Shown in pieces: positions 1 to 7,542 of a stretch of 47,009 nt of DNA. The stretch comes from JADGGV01 sp035715725. Its GTDB lineage: Bacteria > Gemmatimonadota > Gemmatimonadetes > Longimicrobiales > RSA9. Within the stretch, counting starts at the first letter, position 1. Each line of letters starts with the position of its first letter. The notes beneath the pieces are model-generated. The model was not told the DNA's origin. It ran no database searches and saw nothing but the letters and a program-made list of their open reading frames with translations. The stretch is taken from the NCBI GenBank assembly GCA_035715725.1, contig DASTKT010000192.1:1-47009 (forward strand). The letters run 5' to 3'. The position numbers were made by a program, and so were the translations under genes.

Positions 1-453
1 CGCCTTCGACGGCGCACGGTTCCCTATCGCTCGCCTGCGGCGAGCGCACGCCGTCTGCGCGGCTGTGGCGGCGCTGCGCGCCGCGAGGTGCGGGGCGGGC
101 GGGACCGCGCCCTCACGCGCGACCGCGGGGGCGTCCCGCCCAGCGTCCTCACGCGGCCGCGCGGTGCCGCCGCTCCCCGTGCTCCGGCATTCGTACCCGT
201 ACCCCTACCCAATCCGTTCACCAGCCGTCGACCTCGGCCACCACGCTCCCGCCTGACAACCCGGTCGCCGGCCCAGCCGATGGTGTGTCCGTTCTCGCGG
301 CCGCAGGCCGCTACAGCGAGCGGAGCGAGCGTGCGCGAGCCGAAGGCGAGCGACAGCGCAGCGTGCGGCGCGCCGCAGGCGCGGCGACAGGGAAACGTGC
401 GCGAGCCGCAGGCGAGCGACAGCGAAGCGTGCGCCGCGCGGAGCGCGGCGCTA
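1..453. repeat. Hairpin-array intergenic element, copy A (left end cut by window)
   Basis: The segment has a left arm of short GC-rich hairpins, a unique core (about 71-315) and a right arm of the same hairpins in the opposite orientation (about 316-450). Right-arm units read GTGCG, then a stem with a 3-base loop such as GAA, GCA or GGA, then CGACAG, then a short linker; left-arm units are their reverse complements. Stems differ between units while GTGCG and CGACAG stay constant. The core is clearly homologous to 10502-10758. It holds no credible gene: the short frames here are Arg/Ala-rich and lack ribosome sites. Family name unknown to me. Confidence 0.85.
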
Positions 454-464
454 TGATCCAGCCA
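429..464 (+). promoter_or_regulatory. Predicted promoter of the herA-like operon, apparently leaderless
   Basis: TATGAT at 452-457 is a strong -10 box, and the ATG at 464 lies exactly where transcription should begin. No Shine-Dalgarno sequence precedes this ATG, which fits a leaderless mRNA. The matching -35 window (429-434, GTGCGC) is poor and lies inside the last hairpin unit of the adjacent repeat, so the repeat may supply the upstream promoter half. Confidence 0.55.
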
Positions 465-2395
465 TGTCAGCGAACCCGATCGGCCGCGTCGTCGGCACAG
501 AGCGCAAACCGAACACGCCGCACGAGTTCCACTTCTGGACCGGCGGGGACTCCAGCGTCGGCATCGGCACGCTCGTGAAGGTGTGCGTGGAGGAGCCGCG
601 GCCGGTCACCGTGTACGGGATCGTCGTGGACGGCGCGAGCTACACGGACCTGGAGACGCCGCTCCACGACTACATCGGGCTGGATGGCGATCCGGCGCCG
701 GGCTACGGGGCTCCGACGGCGCGGCCGGAGATCCGCGTGTACACGGCGGCGGTGCTGCGCCACGAGCCGGCCGAGCCGCTGCAGCCGGTGGGAGCCGGGC
801 CGGTCTACCTGCTGTCGGACGGCGACGTGAGCGTCGCGCTGCGCATGGACGCGTACGCGCGGCCGGGCGGCACGGCGATCCCGGTGGGGCTGTACGCGGC
901 GGGCGGGCAGGAGTCGCCGATCTACCTGGACGCGGATTTCCTGCTCGGGCCGGAGGCGGCGCACCTGAACATCACCGGCGTGAGCGGGCTGGCCACGAAG
1001 ACGTCGGCCGTGCTTTTCCTCCTCGCCAGCATCTTCGAGCACCTGCCGGCGGAGAAGGGGAGCGTCGCCGCGCTCTGCTTCAACGTGAAGGGCCCGGACC
1101 TGCTCTTCCTCGACCAGCCGACGGAGCTGGCGGAGTCGGACCGTGCGATGTACTCGAAGCTCGGCGTGCCCGCGGTGGCGTTCCCGTCGGTCCGCTACTA
1201 CGCGCCGTACAAGCCCGACGGCTACAACCTGAACACGCTGCGGACGAACGACGCGCTGTCGGGGAACGTCGAGCCGCTGGTGTGGGGGCTGGAGCAGATC
1301 CTGAAGTTCGCGGAGGTGCTGCTCACGCGGGAGGACGTCGACGCGAAGGCGGACGCGCTCATCGAGTTCATCCGCGAGCGGGTGGCGGGGCGGCGGTGGA
1401 ACGACGGCACGATCGTCGAGCACACGGTGCGCACGTTCCAGGACCTGGAGGCGTGGTTCGACGACGTGCTGACGACGTGCGAGCAGAACGACTGGTCGAG
1501 CTGGAAGACGCACCACGTGGCGACGATCCGGAAGGTGCGCAACCGGCTGCTGAACCTGTCCACGCGGGCCAAGGGGCTGGTCAGCAACGACGCGACGTCC
1601 AGCGACCTGCCGTGGGGCGCGTTCGAGGACCGGACGGTGTACGTCGTCGACGTCGCCAACGTGGAGCCGGAGGCGCAGGACCTGATCTTCGCGCGGGCGA
1701 TCACGGAGGCGCGGGAGCGGCTCGAGAGGAACGACCTGGGCGTCGAGCACCTCGTCGTGTTCGTGGACGAGCTGAACAAGTATGCGCCGAGCGACGGCTT
1801 CGAGACGTACGTCCGCAAGATGCTGCTCGACATCAGCGAGCGGGGCCGCTACCTCGGGCTCGTGCTGTTCAGCGCGCAGCAGTTCCGCAGCCAGGTGCAC
1901 AAGCGCGTGGTCGGCAACGCCGGCACCGGGATCTACGGGCGCATGGACATGGACGAGCTGGCCACGCCGGGCTACGGCGTGCTCTCGCCGGCGACGAAGT
2001 CGAAGCTGGCGACGCTGGCCAAGGGCGAGCTGATGGTGCGGCACCCGCACTTCGCGCAGCCGATCTTCCTGCGCTTCCCGCGTCCGGCCGTCCTGGCCGG
2101 CCGCGAAGGCGTGCGCCGCTTCGAGCCCGCGCACGACCTGCCCTTCGAGGACGCGATCGCCCGGCAGCTCCGCCGGCTGGACGGGCGCATCGCCGCGAAC
2201 GAGGTCAAGGACCTGATCGCCGGGCGCGAGGAGGCCGAGGTGCTCCGGGCGCTGCACGCGACGCAGCAGAAGCGCCCCGCCGGCGTGCTGGCCTACTTCC
2301 AGAGCTGCCTGAAGAAGCGCCTGCCGCGGGACGTGGTGCCGATCATGGCGGAGCGGATGAAGCGGGTGGAGGTGCCGGAGGACCCGTATGCGTAG
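464..2395 (+). CDS. HerA-like ATPase (FtsK/HerA superfamily)
   Basis: 643 aa. HerA-type ATPases are hexameric DNA translocases that work with Mre11-Rad50 and often NurA in processing DNA ends. The N-terminal ~160 residues are a beta-rich region like the HerA barrel (HAS) domain. The P-loop region at 172-181 is GVSGLATKTS; it keeps the Lys-Thr pair but lacks the classical Gly before Lys. A Walker B is clear (VVFVDE, D435-E436), followed by ERGRYLGLVLFSAQQF, typical of the sensor region of this superfamily. The C-terminal ~100 residues are charged and helical. It is first in an operon with mre11 (176 bp downstream) and rad50, which supports a DNA-repair role. The start is the ATG just after a -10 box. 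An alternative is a HerA-like defence ATPase, but no defence partner gene is present. Family assignment is firm; the exact subfamily is not. Confidence 0.85.
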   Translation: MSANPIGRVVGTERKPNTPHEFHFWTGGDSSVGIGTLVKVCVEEPRPVTVYGIVVDGASYTDLETPLHDYIGLDGDPAPGYGAPTARPEIRVYTAAVLRHEPAEPLQPVGAGPVYLLSDGDVSVALRMDAYARPGGTAIPVGLYAAGGQESPIYLDADFLLGPEAAHLNITGVSGLATKTSAVLFLLASIFEHLPAEKGSVAALCFNVKGPDLLFLDQPTELAESDRAMYSKLGVPAVAFPSVRYYAPYKPDGYNLNTLRTNDALSGNVEPLVWGLEQILKFAEVLLTREDVDAKADALIEFIRERVAGRRWNDGTIVEHTVRTFQDLEAWFDDVLTTCEQNDWSSWKTHHVATIRKVRNRLLNLSTRAKGLVSNDATSSDLPWGAFEDRTVYVVDVANVEPEAQDLIFARAITEARERLERNDLGVEHLVVFVDELNKYAPSDGFETYVRKMLLDISERGRYLGLVLFSAQQFRSQVHKRVVGNAGTGIYGRMDMDELATPGYGVLSPATKSKLATLAKGELMVRHPHFAQPIFLRFPRPAVLAGREGVRRFEPAHDLPFEDAIARQLRRLDGRIAANEVKDLIAGREEAEVLRALHATQQKRPAGVLAYFQSCLKKRLPRDVVPIMAERMKRVEVPEDPYA

Positions 2396-2438
2396 CGAGC
2401 CGAAGGCGAGCCCCGCTTGCGCACCGGGCTGTGCTTCG

Positions 2439-2513
2439 GAGTGGGTGAGTGGAGGAGCGGAAGAGTGGGGGAAACACGATCGCCCGCTCCTCCACTCGCC
2501 CGCTCACCCACTC
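2439..2513. repeat. Purine/pyrimidine inverted repeat between herA-like gene and sbcD
   Basis: GAGTGGGTGAG (2439-2449) pairs with 2503-2513, and TGGAGGAGCGG (2450-2460) pairs with 2484-2494, with an 8-base bulge (2495-2502) on the right arm. The left arm is almost all purine with T, the right arm its complement. A related sequence occurs inside a coding region at 30679-30761, so this looks like a dispersed repeat rather than a simple terminator. No T-run follows it. Confidence 0.75.
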
Positions 2514-2571
2514 GAAACAGCCGGGCGCGCATGCGGGCGCGGAAGCGGAAGCGGATGATTCTGGACGTCCC

Positions 2572-3765
2572 ATGCTCATAGCCCACCTCGCCGATCTCCA
2601 TCTCGGCTACCGTGCCTACCACCGCCTGGCGCCCGGCGGGATCAACGCGCGGGAGCGCGATGTGGCGCGGGCGTTCCGCGCGGCGCTCGACCGCGTGATC
2701 GAGCTGCGGCCGGAGCTGGTGCTGGTGGCCGGGGACGTCTTCCACACGGTGCGGCCGTCGAACTCGTCGATCGCGGACGCGTTCCGGCAGTTCGCGCGGC
2801 TGGCGGCGTCGCTCCCGGAGGTTCCGATCGTGGTGATCGCCGGGAACCACGACTCGCCGCGCGCGGTGGAGACCGGCAGCATCCTGCGGCTGCTGGCGGA
2901 GATCCCCGGCGTGCTGGTGGTGGACGACGCCGCCCGCTCGCTGTACCTCGAGCCGCTCGACACGGCGGTGCTGTGCCTGCCGCACAACGCGCTCACGGCC
3001 GGCGAGGTCGTGGCGATCGAGCCGGACCGGGCGGCGGCCACGAACATCCTGATGCTGCACGGCACGGTGGCCGGCGGCGCGGCCGAGCAGAAGCTGCGCT
3101 ACGTCAGCGAGTACGGCGGGGTGAAGGTCGAGACGTCGGAGATCAAGCCGGAGGTCTGGGACTACGTCGCGCTCGGACACTACCACATCGCGACGGAGCT
3201 GGCGCCGAACATGTGGTACGCCGGGTCCGTGGAGCGGACGTCGACGAACATCTGGGAGGAGGCGACGTCGGAGAAGGGCTTCGTCACGTTCGACACGGAG
3301 CGCCGGCGGGGCACGTTCCATCCCGTGCCGACGCGCGACGTGCTGGACCTGCCGCGCTTCTCGGCGCGTGGTCTGACGCCCGCCGAGGTCGACGCCCGGA
3401 TCCGCGCGCTCGTCGAGGAGATCCCGGAGGGCGTGAAGGGGAAGATCGTCCGGCTCGTCGTGAACGATGTGACGCGCGAGCTGTTCCGCGAGCTGGACCA
3501 CCGCTACATCCGCGAGCTGAAGGCCGAGGCGCTGCACTTCCACCTGGACGCGCGCCGCCCGGAGATCCGGCGCGTCATGGGGTACGGCGCACCCGGCCGG
3601 CGGCGCACGCTCGACGAGGAGGTCGAGTCCTTCCTGAAGCTGCACTGGCAGCCGTCCTCGCCCGAGATCGATCGGGACCGCCTCGTCGCCCTGGCCGAGC
3701 GCTTCATGGCCGAGGCGGCGAAGGGGGAGGTGGAGGACGCGCTCGTCGACTCGCGGGAGGCGTAG
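2572..3765 (+). CDS. sbcD: Mre11/SbcD-type DNA double-strand-break nuclease subunit
   Basis: 397 aa. Calcineurin-like metallophosphoesterase that supplies the Mn-dependent nuclease of the Mre11-Rad50 (SbcCD) complex. All phosphoesterase motifs are visible: DLHLG (D8, H10), GDVFH (54-58), GNHD (91-94), LHG (162-164) and GHYH (202-205). The C-terminal ~110 residues match the capping and Rad50-binding region. Length is normal. An upstream in-frame ATG at 2449 exists, but it would translate the inverted repeat as a 41-residue tail; the ATG at 2572 begins directly with the family's beta-strand and motif I. The stop at 3765 is 3 bases before the rad50 start, so the pair should be cotranslated. Its partners are the ATPase encoded next and the HerA-like ATPase upstream. 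Confidence 0.95.
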   Translation: MLIAHLADLHLGYRAYHRLAPGGINARERDVARAFRAALDRVIELRPELVLVAGDVFHTVRPSNSSIADAFRQFARLAASLPEVPIVVIAGNHDSPRAVETGSILRLLAEIPGVLVVDDAARSLYLEPLDTAVLCLPHNALTAGEVVAIEPDRAAATNILMLHGTVAGGAAEQKLRYVSEYGGVKVETSEIKPEVWDYVALGHYHIATELAPNMWYAGSVERTSTNIWEEATSEKGFVTFDTERRRGTFHPVPTRDVLDLPRFSARGLTPAEVDARIRALVEEIPEGVKGKIVRLVVNDVTRELFRELDHRYIRELKAEALHFHLDARRPEIRRVMGYGAPGRRRTLDEEVESFLKLHWQPSSPEIDRDRLVALAERFMAEAAKGEVEDALVDSREA

Positions 3766-3768
3766 CCG

Positions 3769-6198
3769 GTGCGCCTCGTCCGACTCCGCCTGCTGAACTT
3801 CCGCCAGCACGCCGAGACGTCCATCGAGTTCGGCCCCGGGCTCACGGGGATCGTCGGACCGAACGGCTCCGGCAAGAGCACGATCCTGGAGGCCATCGCC
3901 TGGGCGATCTACGGCTCCTCCGCCGCCCGCGGCACGAACGACACGATCCGCTTCGCCCGCGCGCCGGGGCGCAGCCGCGTCGAGGTCGAGCTCGTCTTCG
4001 AGCTGGCCGGCCACGAGTACCGGGTCGTGCGCACGCTGAGCGCGGCGGAGGTCTTCGTGGACGGCGGCTCGAGCCCCGTCGCCTCGACGCTGGGCGGCAC
4101 CACCGAGTACCTCCAGAAGCGGCTCGGCATGAGCCGCGAGGAGTTCTTCAACACCTACTTCACCGGACAGAAGGAGCTCCAGTTCCTGGCCCAGATGGGG
4201 GCGGCGCAGCGCGGCCGCTTCCTCGGGCAGGTCCTCGGCTACGAGCGGCTGCGGCTGGCGCAGGAGCGCGCGCGCACGCGTCGCAACGAGCTGCGCCACG
4301 AGACCGACGGGCTGCGCGCCGGGCTGCCGGATCCCGCGCGGCTGCGCGAGGAGCGCCAGGCGGCGGAGGCACGGCGGATCGAGGCGGAGCGCGCCCTCGG
4401 CCTGGCCGAGCAGGAGCGGCGCGAGGCGGAGCGCGCGCTGACCGAGGTGCAGCCCCGCTGGGACGCCGCGCAGAGCGCCCGGGACGCGGCGCAGCAGGCG
4501 ACGCACGCGCTCGAGATCGCCCGGCGCGAGGCCGACGCCGCGGGCCGGGACGCGGGGCGGGCGCGCCGGGAGCTGGACGCGATCGGCGTCGCCGAGGCGG
4601 AGCTGGCGCCCTTGCGGGAGCGGCTGCGGGAGCTGCCGGGGATCGAGGAGGAGTGCCGGCGCCTGGCGCACCTCGCCCGGGAGGAGGAGCGGCGCCGGAC
4701 GCTGCGCGAGAGCGAGCAGGCGCTGGCCCAGGAGCTGGCGGTGATGGAGCGTCGCCTCGAGGCGCTGGAGCAGGCGCCCGCGCTGCTCGAGCAGGCGCTG
4801 GCCGACGTCGAAGCGCTGCGCGCCGAGCTGGCGCAGGCCGAGCGGCAGATGCAGGAGCTGCAGCGGTCGTGGACCGAGGAGCGGGAGAAGGTCCGCACCC
4901 GGCTGGACTTCTACCGGACGCGCTCCGACGAGCTGCGGGAGCAGATCAAGCAGCTCCGCGCCGCCGGGCCGGACGGCACCTGCCCGACGTGCGAGCGGCC
5001 GCTCGGCGGGCAGTTCGAGGCCGTGGTCGGCCGCCTCGAGGACGAGCTCGCCGACATCTCGCGCGACCGGAAATGGCACGAGCAGCGCCTCGAGCAGCTC
5101 AAGGCGAAGCCCGAGGATGTGGCCGCCGCCGAGGAGCGGCGCGCCACGCTGGCCAAGGCGCTGGAGGGGAAGACGCAGCGCGCCGCCCGCTGCGAACGCG
5201 CGGTCGAGGAGCTGAAGGAGCGGCGGGCGGACCGCGAAGCGAAGCGGGAGCGCCTCCAGACGATCCGCGAGGAGCTGAGCCGTACCGCCGAGGAGTACGA
5301 CGCCGACCGGCACCGCGCGGCCGACGCCCGCCTCGCGGAGCTGCGCGAGCTGGAGCGGCGCGCCGCGCGCCTCGGCGCCGCCGCCGAGGCGCGGCCCATC
5401 CGCGAGCGGGAGCTGGCCGAGGCGACGTCGCGCATGGACGCCGCCGCCGGCCGCGCCGCCGAGCTGGAGCGGAGGCGCGCCGAGATCGCCTTCAGCGAGG
5501 AGGAGTTCGCGGCGGCGCGCCAGGCGTTCGAGAATGCCGGTGCGCGGCTCCGTGCCGGCGAGCTGCGCGAGACGGAGCTGCGCGGCGCCGGGTCCGCGGC
5601 CGCCGAGGCACTGGAGGCGGCGCAGCGGGCGCTGGCGGAGTACGAGGAGCGGCGCGCGCGGCTGGAGGCGCTCGAGGTCGAGCTCCGGCACCACAACGAG
5701 CTGGACGCCGCGTTCACGCAACTGCGCGCCGAGCTGAACGCGCGCGTCCGCCCCGAGCTGAGCGAGCTGGCCAGCGCGTTCCTCTCCGACATCACGCACG
5801 CCCGCTACACGTCGCTCGAGATCGACGACAACTACAACATCCTGGTGCTGGACGAGGGGGAGGAGAAGCCGGTCATCAGCGGCGGCGAGGAGGACATCGC
5901 GAACCTCGTCCTGCGCCTGGCCGTCAGCCAGATGATCGCGGAGCGCGCCGGGCACCCGCTCTCGATCCTGATCCTCGACGAGGTCTTCGGCTCGCTCGAC
6001 GTCGAGCGGCGCGACAACGTCGTCCAACTGCTGCACCGCCTGGAGGACCGCTTCGAGCAGGTGATCCTGATCACGCACATCGAGACGATCCGCGAGGGCC
6101 TCGACCACGTCCTGCGGGTCGCGTTCGACGAGCGGACGGGGTCGAGCGTGGTGACGGTGGAGAAGACGCCGGAGGTGGTGGAGGTGGAGGTGGTTTGA
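3769..6198 (+). CDS. sbcC: Rad50/SbcC-type ATPase of the Mre11-Rad50 complex
   Basis: 809 aa, GTG start 3 bases after sbcD. SMC-like ATPase that tethers DNA ends and controls the nuclease subunit. The Walker A is GPNGSGKST (30-38). Two long coiled-coil arms rich in Glu, Arg and Ala run from about 180 to 400 and 410 to 640. The zinc-hook CPTC sits at 405-408 near the middle. The ABC signature is ISGGEE (703-708), and Walker B is LILDE (D737-E738) followed by FGSLD. Compared with E. coli SbcC (over 1,000 aa) the coiled coils are short, closer to archaeal and Thermus Rad50. The tail ends in a Val/Glu stretch with no recognised function. Co-occurrence with a HerA-like gene and mre11 gives an archaeal-style operon. 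Confidence 0.95.
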   Translation: MRLVRLRLLNFRQHAETSIEFGPGLTGIVGPNGSGKSTILEAIAWAIYGSSAARGTNDTIRFARAPGRSRVEVELVFELAGHEYRVVRTLSAAEVFVDGGSSPVASTLGGTTEYLQKRLGMSREEFFNTYFTGQKELQFLAQMGAAQRGRFLGQVLGYERLRLAQERARTRRNELRHETDGLRAGLPDPARLREERQAAEARRIEAERALGLAEQERREAERALTEVQPRWDAAQSARDAAQQATHALEIARREADAAGRDAGRARRELDAIGVAEAELAPLRERLRELPGIEEECRRLAHLAREEERRRTLRESEQALAQELAVMERRLEALEQAPALLEQALADVEALRAELAQAERQMQELQRSWTEEREKVRTRLDFYRTRSDELREQIKQLRAAGPDGTCPTCERPLGGQFEAVVGRLEDELADISRDRKWHEQRLEQLKAKPEDVAAAEERRATLAKALEGKTQRAARCERAVEELKERRADREAKRERLQTIREELSRTAEEYDADRHRAADARLAELRELERRAARLGAAAEARPIRERELAEATSRMDAAAGRAAELERRRAEIAFSEEEFAAARQAFENAGARLRAGELRETELRGAGSAAAEALEAAQRALAEYEERRARLEALEVELRHHNELDAAFTQLRAELNARVRPELSELASAFLSDITHARYTSLEIDDNYNILVLDEGEEKPVISGGEEDIANLVLRLAVSQMIAERAGHPLSILILDEVFGSLDVERRDNVVQLLHRLEDRFEQVILITHIETIREGLDHVLRVAFDERTGSSVVTVEKTPEVVEVEVV

Positions 6199-6202
6199 CC
6201 GG

Positions 6203-6621
6203 TGAACGGATCAACGGCCTTATTCACCGCAGAGGCGCAGAGGGCGCGGAGAACGGCGACCTCGAGCCGGGCGGCGCGGGGTCCGTCGGAACCTGAACGG
6301 ATTTTGTTCACAGGGAGCTTGGGAGCAGGGGAGTAGCGTCTGAACCGGGCGGCGCAGGTTCGTCGTACCTGAAACATCTTTTTTTTGGGTTGGACCGGCG
6401 GACCGAGGTCACCGGTACAACCCCAACGTCATTTCTGGCATCGGCGTCGGAGCCGGCGTAGCCCGGATCAGACTCCAAAGTGCCTGCGGTTGCCGCGAAG
6501 GCGGCTCCCGCCGGTCCAGACCCTTCTCCCGAGCTCCCAAGCTCCCTGTGAAACGGTAGTTCTCCGTCGCCGTTCTCTGCGCCCTCTGCGCCTCTGCGGT
6601 GAAAAGTTGTTGATCCGTTCA
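6203..6621. mobile_element. Composite MITE-like element: outer copy carrying a nested inner copy
   Basis: Three nested inverted repeats are visible. The outermost is a perfect 13-bp pair, TGAACGGATCAAC at 6203-6215 and its complement at 6609-6621. Inside lies a ~39-bp near-perfect pair beginning TTCACCGCAGAGGCGCAGAG (from about 6222, complement ending about 6606). Inside that is a third pair beginning TTCACAGGGAGCTTGGGAGC (from 6307, complement ending 6552). The stretch 6265-6303 resembles 6342-6375, as if the outer copy's body was interrupted by insertion of a relative. No transposase frame is present. This fills the convergent gap between sbcC and the EamA gene. Confidence 0.8.
6307..6552 (+). 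mobile_element. Inner MITE-like element, copy 1
   Basis: 246 bp with terminal inverted repeats of about 26 bp (TTCACAGGGAGCTTGGGAGC at the left end, complement at the right). Its interior aligns, with roughly two thirds of bases matching, to the reverse complement of 21991-22243, including a stretch around TTGGACCGG and a block around GGCGTCGGAG. Two homologous copies with the same ends in opposite orientation, and no coding capacity, is the pattern of a non-autonomous transposable element. No clear target duplication was identified. Confidence 0.8.
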
Positions 6622-6627
6622 GAGCCC

Positions 6628-7539
6628 TCACCCCCCGAACGTCACCGGCCGCTGCCGGGGCCGCTCGGCCCACGCGAGGAGCAGCGCCGCGGCGACGATG
6701 CAGAGCACGCCCGCGAGCCGATCGGCGCCGAGCCGCTCGCCGAGGAAGAGGACGCCGAGCGCGGCGGCCACGACGGGCTCCACGGTGGCGAGCATGCTGG
6801 CGGTGGTGGCGGGGAGGTGGCGCAGTCCCGCGAGGTAGAGGAGGAACGCGCCGAGCGTCGGGACGAGCCCCATCGCGGCCAGGATCGGGAGCGCGGCGGG
6901 CGCGCGCGTGGCGATCCGCCAGGGCGGAGCGAGGAGCGCGAGCGCGAGGGAGGCGAAGAGGAAGACCCAGAAGACGGCGGTCACGGGCTGGAACTCGCGC
7001 ATGGCCCGCTTGCTCATGAGCGTATAGGCGCCGTACATGAGCCCGGAGCCGAGCCCGAGCGCGACCGCCAGCGGCGAGAGCGCGGCCTGCCCGGAGAGCA
7101 GCGAGCGCGCGGCGCCCGTCACCAGGAACACACCGAGCAGCACGAGCCCGAGCGCGGCCAGCCCCGCCCGGCTGAGGCGCTCCCGCTCGAAGGCCGCCGC
7201 CAGCAGCACCACGAAGGCGGGCGCCGTGTAGAGGAGCGCCGCCGCCACGGCGATCGTCGTGCGCTCGACCGCCATGAAGTACAGCGTCTCGAAGAGCGCG
7301 TAGCCGCCGATGCCGTAGAGGGCGAGGAACGGGAGGGAGCGGAGCGGGACGCGCAGCACGCCGGGGCGGAAGAGCGCGCCGGCCGCGAGGCCGAGGAGCC
7401 CGATGGAGGCCCGGGCGCTCGCCAGCTCGAGCGGCGTGAAGCCGTAGCGGTAGAGGACCTTACCGAAGAGGCCGAGCGTGCCCCAGAGGGCGGCCGCGGC
7501 CAGGACGAGGCCCGCCCCGACCGCCGGCCGCCGCTCCAC
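6628..7539 (-). CDS. EamA-family (drug/metabolite superfamily) transporter
   Basis: 303 aa inner-membrane protein with ten predicted hydrophobic segments arranged as two EamA repeats (about 8-140 and 152-290). Typical features are the N-terminal LWGTLGLFGK, the short loop before helix 3, and the second-repeat motif ATVEPVVAAALGVLFLGERL that ends most EamA proteins. The family exports or imports small metabolites such as amino acids and nucleotides; the substrate cannot be read from sequence. The start at 7539 lies 3 bases after the stop of the upstream DUF2723 gene on the same strand, so the two form an operon. The C-terminal tail is basic, which fits a cytoplasmic end. Confidence 0.9.
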   Translation of the reverse strand: MERRPAVGAGLVLAAAALWGTLGLFGKVLYRYGFTPLELASARASIGLLGLAAGALFRPGVLRVPLRSLPFLALYGIGGYALFETLYFMAVERTTIAVAAALLYTAPAFVVLLAAAFERERLSRAGLAALGLVLLGVFLVTGAARSLLSGQAALSPLAVALGLGSGLMYGAYTLMSKRAMREFQPVTAVFWVFLFASLALALLAPPWRIATRAPAALPILAAMGLVPTLGAFLLYLAGLRHLPATTASMLATVEPVVAAALGVLFLGERLGADRLAGVLCIVAAALLLAWAERPRQRPVTFGG

Positions 7540-7542
7540 GGG

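Noticed and set aside
316..453. Hairpin array considered as a CRISPR array
   Set aside because: Units are short palindromes of differing sequence joined directly; there are no uniform repeats with unique spacers and no cas genes.
2293..6108. 1271-codon open frame on the minus strand opposite sbcD/sbcC
   Set aside because: It is Leu/Arg/Gln/Val-rich shadow sequence produced by strong third-position GC in the real genes, with no domain or ribosome site.
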